DNA from: Nocardia cyriacigeorgica GUH-2
GTDB lineage: Bacteria > Actinomycetota > Actinomycetes > Mycobacteriales > Mycobacteriaceae
Direction: 5' to 3'
DNA length: 64,000 bases
Assembly: GCF_000284035.1 (NCBI RefSeq)
Contig: NC_016887.1
Span: 4,092,001 to 4,156,000 of the forward strand
Under the pieces are notes generated by a model, which saw nothing but the letters and a program-made list of their open reading frames with translations, did no database searches and was not told where the DNA came from. How positions within the stretch are numbered: position 1 is the first letter of the stretch; every line of letters starts with the position of its first letter. This document shows, in pieces, positions 25,813 through 31,849 of this stretch. The translations under genes and the position numbers were made by a program.

Positions 25813-25939
25813 GTCAATCCTTCCGCCGACACCACCACGACCGTCCCGCCGGACGGCCGGCCTTGCTGGCGGCGGGTGCGGGCGTCCACCGGTCTCCCGG
25901 ACGCCCGCACGCTCGCCACCATTGTTTCCTCGCCGCGGC

Positions 25940-26773
25940 CTACTGCTGCGCGGTCTGGCCCTTGTTCATCTGCGGCTGCGGCTGTGCCGGATCGGCCTGC
26001 GCCTGCGCCGGGTTGATTGCCGGTGTGGCGCCGCCCGACGGCAGCGCGTCGCCGCGCATCGAAGCGCGGATCTGCTCGAGCTTGCTGTGGCCGGCCATTT
26101 GGATGCTGGCCTGCTGCACCTCGAGCATGCGGCCCTGCACCGAGTTCTGCGCGAGTTCGGCCGAGCCGAGTGCGGTGGCGTAGCGGCGTTCGATCTTCTC
26201 GCGCACCGCGTCCAGGCTCGGGGTGGAGCCGGGCGCCGACAGCGTCGAGTCCATCTGCTGGAGCGAGGCGCTGACCTGCTCCTGCATCTTGGCCTGCTCG
26301 AGCTGGCTGAGCAGCTTGGTGCGCTCGGCGACCTTCTGCTGCAACAGCATGGCGTTCTGCTCGACCGCCTTCTTGGCCTGCGCGGCGGCCTGCAACGACT
26401 GGTCGTGCAGCACCTTCAGGTCTTCCACCGACTGCTCGGCGGTGACCAGCTGCGCGGCGAACGCCTCGGCGGCGTTGGTGTACTGGATCGCCTTCTCGGT
26501 ATCGCCCGCGGCGGTCGCCTGATCGGCCAGGGTGACGGCCTGGCGGGCGTTGGCGTTGAGCTTCTCGACCTCGTCGAGCTGGCGGTTCAGCTTCATCTCC
26601 AGCTGACGCTGGTTGCCGATGACCGACGCGGCCTGCTGCGAGAGGGCCTGGTGCTGGCGCTGTGCTTCCTCGATAGCCTGCTGAATCTGGACCTTCGGAT
26701 CCGCGTGCTCTTCGATCTTGGAATCGAAGAGGGCCATCATGTATTTCCAGGCCTTGACGAACGGATTAGCCAT
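25940..26773 (-). CDS. pspA: Phage-shock protein A (PspA/IM30 family)
   Basis: ESCRT-III-like membrane-stabilising coiled-coil protein of 277 residues (the 35-kDa-antigen type). It begins MANPFVKAWKYMMALFDSK, the amphipathic membrane helix, followed by long coiled coil (residues about 25-215, rich in Ala, Gln and Lys). The Pro/Gln-rich C-terminal tail is disordered. The ATG at 26773 has GGAGG a few bases upstream; 20 further open codons are non-coding. It belongs to the clgR-pspA-pspM operon, which in mycobacteria is induced by sigma-E and ClgR upon envelope damage. Confidence 0.95.
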   Translation of the reverse strand: MANPFVKAWKYMMALFDSKIEEHADPKVQIQQAIEEAQRQHQALSQQAASVIGNQRQLEMKLNRQLDEVEKLNANARQAVTLADQATAAGDTEKAIQYTNAAEAFAAQLVTAEQSVEDLKVLHDQSLQAAAQAKKAVEQNAMLLQQKVAERTKLLSQLEQAKMQEQVSASLQQMDSTLSAPGSTPSLDAVREKIERRYATALGSAELAQNSVQGRMLEVQQASIQMAGHSKLEQIRASMRGDALPSGGATPAINPAQAQADPAQPQPQMNKGQTAQQ

Positions 26774-26989
26774 CGATTGATCCCGCCTCCATCTGCTGCG
26801 CCGCTGTGCGCGACTCCAGTGCGCGACCGTCACGCACCCGATATGTGCCTATCCTCCACCATGTGGCGCCTGGACCGGGCCAACCCAGCAAGTAGGTTGC
26901 GCCACGGTCCGTTGCCGCCGCCTATGACGAATCTATCCGTTCTTGCCGGTAGCCCGCAGCGTTGCCGCGGTAGACCGCCGTTTCCGGGC

Positions 26990-27427
26990 TCATGCGCCCC
27001 TCACCAGAACCAGGGTGTCCGAGCGCGGAGCGGGGATGACGATGCGGGTGTCACCGTCGATCTGCGGGCGGGCCTCGGCCCCGGCCACCGACATGGTGGC
27101 GGCGGCGGGCGCGGGCTCGGCGGGCTCGAGTTCGGCAGCGTCCGCGGCCGCGGCCTCCTCGGCGGCGACGGGCACGGCGGGCTCACGCACGTCGTCGACG
27201 CCGGCCATGATCGTGCTCACGTCCCACAGCACGCGCGACAGCGGCACGTCGAGGGCCTCGCAGATCGCGGCCAGCAGCTCGCTGGAGGCCTCCTTGCGGC
27301 CCCGCTCGACCTCCGACAGGTAGCCGAGGCTCACCCGCGCGGAGGTGGACACCTCACGCAGGGTTCGCTGCTGGGCCAGACGCGCACGCCGCAGACTGTC
27401 ACCGATCGCTTCTCGCAGCAGCGTCAT
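26990..27427 (-). CDS. clgR: Transcriptional regulator ClgR
   Basis: Helix-turn-helix activator of 145 residues that in actinobacteria turns on clp protease and psp genes. The XRE-type HTH is at residues 5-65: LREAIGDSLRRARLAQQ, TLREVSTSARVSLGYLSEVERGRKEAS, then LAAICEALDVPLSRVL. The rest is Ala/Glu-rich with a short C-terminal block (SDTLVLVRGA) that ends in nonpolar and Ala residues, as in ClgR proteins that are themselves Clp substrates. A sigma-E-like promoter lies 58-86 bases upstream. pspA is the next gene. Confidence 0.93.
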   Translation of the reverse strand: MTLLREAIGDSLRRARLAQQRTLREVSTSARVSLGYLSEVERGRKEASSELLAAICEALDVPLSRVLWDVSTIMAGVDDVREPAVPVAAEEAAAADAAELEPAEPAPAAATMSVAGAEARPQIDGDTRIVIPAPRSDTLVLVRGA

Positions 27428-27484
27428 CTCGGTCTCCTCACTCCCTGTCTCCAGGCCTCGGCGCGCATGCGCCGCTTTCTGGCA

Positions 27485-27513
27485 CAACGTCCCGGCGCGT
27501 CCGGTTGGTTCCC
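27485..27513 (-). promoter_or_regulatory. Sigma-E-type promoter of clgR-pspA-pspM
   Basis: Minus strand GGGAACC (27513-27507), a 17-base spacer, then CGTTG (27489-27485). This fits the ECF sigma-E consensus known from mycobacteria (GGAACY ... SGTT). It is placed just upstream of clgR as in the M. tuberculosis operon. Confidence 0.75.
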
Positions 27514-27536
27514 GAGCGAGCGATCTCGCCGCGAAT

Positions 27537-28040
27537 TCAGTCCGTAGCCTCCGGGCCCCGCACACAACGCAGGAGCTCGGCGACCGCGGTCCGGGCCGCA
27601 CCGAGTCTGATGTTCCACCGGTCGCCGGACAGTTTCAACCGCATCACTTCGGTATGCCCGGCTCCGGCCAGCCCGAGGAAGACCGTCCCGACCGGATATC
27701 CGCCCTGACGGTCCGGCCCGGCGACGCCGGTCAGGCCGACGCCCCAATCGGCGCCGCAGCGGGTGCGCGCGCCGACGGCGAGCTGTTCGGCGGTGCTGGC
27801 GGCCACGGGTCCTTCGGTCGCGAGCACGTCGGCCGCGACGCCGGCCAGGCTGTGTTTGAGGTCGGTGGCGTAGACCACCAGGCCGCCCCGCAGCACCGCG
27901 CTGGCGCCGGGTACCCCGGCGATGGTGGCGCTGAGCAGGCCCGCGGTCAGCGATTCGGCGGTGGCGACGGTCTGACCGGCCGCGGTCAGTGCGGCCACCA
28001 GCTCGGCGGCGGGCACCCCGGTGGTGAGCGGATCGCTCAT
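27537..28040 (-). CDS. CinA C-terminal-domain protein (nicotinamide-nucleotide amidase type)
   Basis: Stand-alone CinA C-terminal domain of 167 residues (PncC-like), which in other bacteria hydrolyses NMN to NaMN. The signatures are VATAESLTAGLLSATIAGVPGASAVLRGG near residue 25, VYATDLKHSLAGV, and the later GLTGVAGPDRQGGYPVGTVFLGLA. The ATG at 28040 overlaps the pgsA stop by four bases. There is no N-terminal MoCF-type domain, so it is not full-length CinA. Confidence 0.92.
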   Translation of the reverse strand: MSDPLTTGVPAAELVAALTAAGQTVATAESLTAGLLSATIAGVPGASAVLRGGLVVYATDLKHSLAGVAADVLATEGPVAASTAEQLAVGARTRCGADWGVGLTGVAGPDRQGGYPVGTVFLGLAGAGHTEVMRLKLSGDRWNIRLGAARTAVAELLRCVRGPEATD

Positions 28041-28693
28041 CCGGTGCGATGACGGGCGGATCCGGCGAACCACACGCGCGCGGCCTGGCCGACGTAATCG
28101 AGTCCGGTGGCCACCGTCAGCACCAGCGCCAGCCACATCAGCGCCATGCCGGCGGTGGCGAATCCCCCGGCCAGCGGCAGCACCAGCACGGCGATCGCCA
28201 GCGACTGCACCAGCGTCTTCAGCTTGCCGCCGCGCCCGGCCGGGATGACGCCGCGGCGCACCACGATCAGCCGCAACAGCGTCACGCCCAGTTCCCGGCC
28301 GCAGATCACGATCGTCATCCACCAGGGCAGATCGCCCAGCACGGACAGTCCGATCAGCGCGGACCCGATCAGCGCCTTGTCCGCGATCGGGTCGGCGAGC
28401 TTGCCGAAGTCGGTGACCAGACCGTATTTGCGGGCCAGTTGCCCATCGAACCGATCGGTGATGGCGGCCAGCCCGAACAGCGCCGCCGCGGTGATCCGCC
28501 ATCCGGTGTCGTGGCCGCCGCCGGCGAACAGCGCGAGCACGAACAGCGGGACCAGCGCGATCCGGGCCATGGTCAGCACGTTCGCGATGTTCAACAGCGG
28601 AACGGCGGGTTCGGCGGGCGGCGGGACCAGGCCCGGGCGCAGCGGCGCCGGACCGGACCATCCGCGATCCATTTCCTCGGGTTGCACGCTCAT
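28037..28693 (-). CDS. pgsA: CDP-diacylglycerol-glycerol-3-phosphate phosphatidyltransferase
   Basis: Makes phosphatidylglycerol phosphate at the membrane. The 218-residue protein has about five transmembrane helices. The CDP-alcohol phosphotransferase motif DGQLARKYGLVTDFGKLADPIAD (broken here as DG-N2-AR-N8-G-N3-D-N3-D) is complete at about residues 82-104. The N-terminal 30 residues are polar. cinA overlaps its end, then come clgR and the psp genes, the same order as in mycobacteria; it is thus a membrane-lipid gene beside the membrane-stress operon. Confidence 0.94.
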   Translation of the reverse strand: MSVQPEEMDRGWSGPAPLRPGLVPPPAEPAVPLLNIANVLTMARIALVPLFVLALFAGGGHDTGWRITAAALFGLAAITDRFDGQLARKYGLVTDFGKLADPIADKALIGSALIGLSVLGDLPWWMTIVICGRELGVTLLRLIVVRRGVIPAGRGGKLKTLVQSLAIAVLVLPLAGGFATAGMALMWLALVLTVATGLDYVGQAARVWFAGSARHRTG

Positions 28694-28803
28694 GGCCGCC
28701 CCGGCTTCCAGTCGCGCTGCCCGGCGCGATGCGTTGAGCGGTACGACTGGGTGTGCGGCACATCTCCAGACTATCGGTAGCCGGGCCGACTACTGTGCAC
28801 CCC

Positions 28804-29418
28804 ATGACCTCACGGGGACCACTGAGTGGTTCGACCAGCGACGCACCCGCCGCGGTGCCCGCCGATCCCGCAGGCGCGGCGTCGTCCGACGCACCCGCCA
28901 CCGCATCGGCAGGCGCACCCGATCGTGTCCCGGTGGTGCGCCGTGCCCGAACCTCCGACGTCCCCGCGATCAAAGCCCTGGTGGACGTCTATTCCGGCCG
29001 GATCCTGCTGGAGAAGAATCTGGTCAACCTCTACGAGGCCGTGCAGGAATTCTGGGTCGCCGAACAGGACGGCCGGGTGGTCGGTTGCGGCGCGTTGCAC
29101 GTGCTGTGGGCCGATCTGGGTGAGGTCCGCACGGTCGCGGTGCACCCGGATGTGAAGGGCAAGGGTGTGGGCAAGCTCATCGTGCGGCGCCTGATCGAGG
29201 TGGCCCGCGAACTGGAGCTGACCCGGGTGTTCGTGCTGACCTTCGAGGTGGAGTTCTTCTCCCGGCACGGTTTCGTCGAGATCGACGGGACACCGGTGAC
29301 GGCCGAGGTGTACGCCGAAATGTGCCGGTCCTACGACACCGGTGTCGCCGAATTCCTCGACCTCAGCTACGTCAAGCCGAACACCCTCGGCAACACCCGG
29401 ATGCTGCTCACCCTCTGA
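28804..29418 (+). CDS. argA: Amino-acid N-acetyltransferase (ArgA type)
   Basis: GNAT-family N-acetylglutamate synthase of 204 residues, the first step of arginine synthesis in actinobacteria of this group. The GNAT core is preceded by 60 Ala/Pro-rich disordered residues. The acetyl-CoA motif is VHPDVKGKGVGKLIV, with VRRARTSDVPAIKALVD at the start of the fold and VLTFEVEFFSRHGF before the end. The ATG at 28804 is preferred; the open frame before it has no ribosome site. It is divergent from pgsA, as in mycobacteria. Confidence 0.9.
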   Translation: MTSRGPLSGSTSDAPAAVPADPAGAASSDAPATASAGAPDRVPVVRRARTSDVPAIKALVDVYSGRILLEKNLVNLYEAVQEFWVAEQDGRVVGCGALHVLWADLGEVRTVAVHPDVKGKGVGKLIVRRLIEVARELELTRVFVLTFEVEFFSRHGFVEIDGTPVTAEVYAEMCRSYDTGVAEFLDLSYVKPNTLGNTRMLLTL

Positions 29419-29455
29419 GCGGCCGCCCCTCCCCTTCGACAGAAAGCGATCCACC

Positions 29456-29743
29456 GTGCCGCTGTTCGCCGTCCACTACACCTACACCGCCGACACCGTG
29501 CCCGGGCGCGACGAGCATCGCCCTGCGCACCGCGGCTGGCTGGCCGACCGGCTGGCCGAGGGCGCGCTGCTGACCAGCGGGCCGTATCCGGACGGTTCGG
29601 GCGCGCTGCTGGTGTTCCGGGCCGATGACGAGCCAGCGCTGCGCGCGCTGCTGGCCGAGGACCCGTTCGCCCGCAAGAACCTCATCACCGAGGTCCGGGT
29701 GAACGAATGGCTGCCCATCTTCGGGGCCATGAGCGAGGGCTGA
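29456..29743 (+). CDS. YciI-like protein
   Basis: Small ferredoxin-like-fold protein of 95 residues in the YciI family. The core is FAVHYTYT, then HRGWLADRLAEGALLTSGPY and LVFRADDEPALRALLAEDPF, with His and Asp at the family's putative active site (DEHRPAHRGWL). The start is the GTG at 29456 with an AGAAAGCGA site before it. It sits 37 bases after argA and may be co-transcribed. Function unknown. Confidence 0.9.
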   Translation: MPLFAVHYTYTADTVPGRDEHRPAHRGWLADRLAEGALLTSGPYPDGSGALLVFRADDEPALRALLAEDPFARKNLITEVRVNEWLPIFGAMSEG

Positions 29744-29787
29744 ACCCGTGTGGCGCCGGCCTGAGCACCGGCCGGCGCCACCGGGTT
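29743..29787. terminator. Convergent terminator between yciI and terC
   Basis: Long inverted repeat with an 11-bp core (TGGCGCCGGCC and complement, eight-base loop) flanked by AACCCG/CGGGTT. It starts right at the yciI stop and ends five bases before the terC stop on the other strand, so it can serve both. Confidence 0.75.
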
Positions 29788-29791
29788 GCCA

Positions 29792-30778
29792 CTACTTAGC
29801 CGCCCGGTTCCTCTGCTTGGTGCGCAACAGGCTGGCCACCGTCGCCACCACCAGGATGCCGATGATGACCGACAGCGAGAACGCGGTGGAGATCTCCGGC
29901 ACCGAGACGTGCTCACCGCCGTTGATGAACGGCAGGGTGTTCTCGTGCAGAGCGTGCAGCACCAGCTTCACACCGATGAACGCCAGGATCGCCGACAGGC
30001 CGTAGGACAGGTACACCAGCCGGTCGAGCAGGCCGCCGATCAGGAAGTACAGCTGACGCAGGCCCATCAGCGCGAACGCATTGGCCACGAACACGATGTA
30101 GGGCTGTTCGGTGAGGCCGTAGATGGCCGGGATCGAGTCGAGGGCGAACAGCAGGTCGGCGAAGCCGATGGCCAGCAGCGCCAGCAGCATCGGGGTGACC
30201 GCGCGGCGGCCGTTGATCTTGGTGAGCAGCTTGTCGCCGTCGTATTCGTCGGTGGTCGGCACCAGCTTCTTGGTCAGCGCGACGATGCGACTGTCGCGTT
30301 TCTGCTCCTCCTCGACCTCGTGCCCGCTCTCGCGCAGCAGCTTGACCGCGGTGTAGACCAGGAACAGGCCGAACAGGTAGAACACCCAACTGAACGCGCT
30401 GATCGCGGCCGCGCCGACGGCGATGAACACACCGCGCATGACCAGCGCCACCACGATGCCGATGAGCAGCACTTTCTGCTGGTACATCCGCGGCACCGCG
30501 AAGGTCGACATGATGATCAGGAACACGAACAGGTTGTCCACCGAGAGTGCCTTCTCGGTGACGAAGCCCGCGTAGTACTCCCCGGCGAAGGTGCCGCCCC
30601 ACTTCCAGGCGATGAAACCGCCGAAGGCCAGCGCCAGGCCGATGTAGACCGCCGACCAGAACGCGGATTCACGGAAGGTCGGCTCGTGCGGGGTGCGTAC
30701 GTGGGCGAAGAAATCGAAGACGAACAAACCGAGGATCACCGCGATGGTGATCCCCCACTCCAGCGCGGTCACCTGCAT
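29792..30778 (-). CDS. TerC family integral membrane protein
   Basis: Polytopic membrane protein of 328 residues, related to TerC and the Alx manganese exporters. About nine helices are seen. Acidic motifs inside helices are intact: EKALSVDNLFVFLII early and FADLLFALDSIPAIYG late, each with the membrane Asp residues that define the family. It probably exports Mn2+ or supports metal or tellurite tolerance; this is family knowledge. I looked for a yybP-ykoY riboswitch upstream and did not see one. Confidence 0.93.
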   Translation of the reverse strand: MQVTALEWGITIAVILGLFVFDFFAHVRTPHEPTFRESAFWSAVYIGLALAFGGFIAWKWGGTFAGEYYAGFVTEKALSVDNLFVFLIIMSTFAVPRMYQQKVLLIGIVVALVMRGVFIAVGAAAISAFSWVFYLFGLFLVYTAVKLLRESGHEVEEEQKRDSRIVALTKKLVPTTDEYDGDKLLTKINGRRAVTPMLLALLAIGFADLLFALDSIPAIYGLTEQPYIVFVANAFALMGLRQLYFLIGGLLDRLVYLSYGLSAILAFIGVKLVLHALHENTLPFINGGEHVSVPEISTAFSLSVIIGILVVATVASLLRTKQRNRAAK

Positions 30779-30850
30779 GGTGCGCTCCGATCGGCAGTAA
30801 GACTCATGGCGTCAATCATGCCCGATTTGCCCGATTCGCTCGGCTTGCGG

Positions 30851-31308
30851 GTTGGTTGCTCACCATGATTTCACATCTCGCGCAGGTCACCGCGCGGCGT
30901 GATCTCTCTCTCGGCCGCGAGTTCCGCACGAGCTGCGGAGCGGGCTGCGCTGCCGCGGCCCGTCCGAGAGCCGGTTGTGGCGCGCGGGCGATCGGCGCGG
31001 TTCTCGCCGACGCCGGTGGCAGACGCCTGGGGTCTGACCCGGCAGCACGGCCAGGCCCGGCACGTGCACGCATCACCGCGCGCCCGAGCGCCGGATGCCC
31101 GATCGCCGCCCGGCCACACCCACGGCGCACCGGCCTGCGGCAGGCCGACCGGAGTCCGGCCGACAGGTCGAGGCATGCGCACCGCTCGACGACCCCCGAG
31201 AACAATTCGACGCCGAAAACCCCTTTTCCTGAATGTTATTCGAGTGCTACCGTGATACCCGTCATCGAAACACCCGCTATACCAACACCTCAGGCGAAAG
31301 GCCGGACC
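30851..31308. other. 458-base spacer with no recognised gene
   Basis: The stretch between terC and the short ORF at 31309 has open frames on both strands, but they are Arg/Ala/Pro-rich low-complexity translations with no ribosome site or known motif. One frame runs into the short ORF. G+C falls after 31200, where AT-rich stretches (CCCCTTTTCCT, TGTTATTCGAG) may hold the promoter of the downstream short transcript. Nothing else is supported. Confidence 0.5.
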
Positions 31309-31437
31309 ATGAACGTGCAGCGCATTCACGAGCGGCAGATGTGCCGGCTCGGCGTCGCACGCCGATTCGGCGAATTCGTCCTGCCTGCCGCCCTGCGGTA
31401 TGCCGATAGCCCGGCTCGCGCTCGGAGCAGCCCCTAG
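31309..31437 (+). CDS. Short Arg-rich ORF (42 aa) upstream of a terminator
   Basis: ATG at 31309 preceded by GAAAGG at seven bases, encoding 42 residues (MNVQRIHERQMCRLGVARRF at the start) with eight Arg. The stop at 31435 is 23 bases before a very strong terminator. The signal/terminator pair suggests a real small transcript; it could be a peptide gene, a leader, or an sRNA in which the ORF is chance. No homology recognised. Confidence 0.45.
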   Translation: MNVQRIHERQMCRLGVARRFGEFVLPAALRYADSPARARSSP

Positions 31438-31459
31438 CCAGACCTTTTCGGATCCGGCA

Positions 31460-31499
31460 GGGGTCATTCCAGGGCGAAAGCCAGGAATGGCCCCTTTTT
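31460..31499 (+). terminator. Strong rho-independent terminator with GNRA-capped stem
   Basis: Eleven-base-pair stem (GGGGTCATTCC against GGAATGGCCCC, one G-T pair), an inner GGC-GAAA-GCC mini-hairpin, then TTTTT. It points rightwards, after the short ORF and about 100 bases ahead of tRNA-Arg. Two further dyads follow: TTCGTGC...GCACGAA at about 31499-31523, and CGGAATTC (31539) with GAATTCCG (31569). Confidence 0.9.
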
Positions 31500-31595
31500 C
31501 GTGCGCAATTCTTGTGCACGAAGAATTTCGGCAGCTTCCGGAATTCACGGAAATTCGATTCGATCGTCGAATTCCGCAATAGGCATGCGATTTTC

Positions 31596-31668
31596 GCGCT
31601 CGTAGCTCAACGGACAGAGCAGCTGACTACGACTCAGCAGGTTGGGGGTTCGAATCCTCCCGAGCGCA
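31596..31668 (+). tRNA. tRNA-Arg(ACG)
   Basis: Complete 73-base cloverleaf. The acceptor is GCGCTCG/CGAGCGC, the D-arm GCTC/GAGC, and the anticodon stem GCTGA/TCAGC around loop CTACGAC, with anticodon ACG reading CGU/CGC/CGA. The T-arm is GGGGG-TTCGAAT-CCTCC. CCA is not encoded. A hairpin GCCGAGTGC...GCACTCGGC follows at 31674-31697. Confidence 0.97.
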
Positions 31669-31673
31669 CGCGG

Positions 31674-31697
31674 GCCGAGTGCCGTCCAGCACTCGGC
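31674..31697 (+). terminator. Hairpin between the tRNA and the tRNA-like sequence
   Basis: Nine perfect base pairs around a six-base loop (CGTCCA). No T run follows. It may mark the end or a processing point of the tRNA-Arg transcript. Confidence 0.5.
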
Positions 31698-31701
31698 GCA
31701 T

Positions 31702-31768
31702 GGCTCACGCAGGTTGCCGCCGGGGTCTCATAAGCCCCGGTCACGTGGTTCGACTCCACGGTGAGCTT
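31702..31768 (+). tRNA. tRNA-like sequence, anticodon CAT, without a normal D-arm
   Basis: Acceptor GGCTCAC/GTGAGCT (seven pairs, one G-T), anticodon stem GGGGT/GCCCC with the standard loop CTCATAA, five-base variable region, T-arm CGTGG-TTCGACT-CCACG. Only 13 bases (GCAGGTTGCCGCC) join the acceptor to the anticodon stem, too few for a D-arm, which at best would form a two-pair GG-TTG-CC hairpin. Either a deleted pseudo-tRNA-Met/Ile2 or an unusual functional tRNA. No CCA encoded. Confidence 0.6.
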
Positions 31769-31849
31769 CGATGGAGGTCACTCCTCGTCCGATACCGCCC
31801 GCATCCGAGCGGACGGATCGGCCAGAGCAAACCTCCCGACGAGCGCCGA

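Noticed and set aside
30779..30850. Possible yybP-ykoY manganese riboswitch before terC
   Set aside because: The conserved purine-rich loops and paired stems of that element were not found in the 72 bases inspected.
30856..31437. 193-codon frame upstream of and including the short ORF
   Set aside because: Low-complexity Arg/Ala/Pro sequence without a ribosome site; the last 42 codons have a much better start at 31309.
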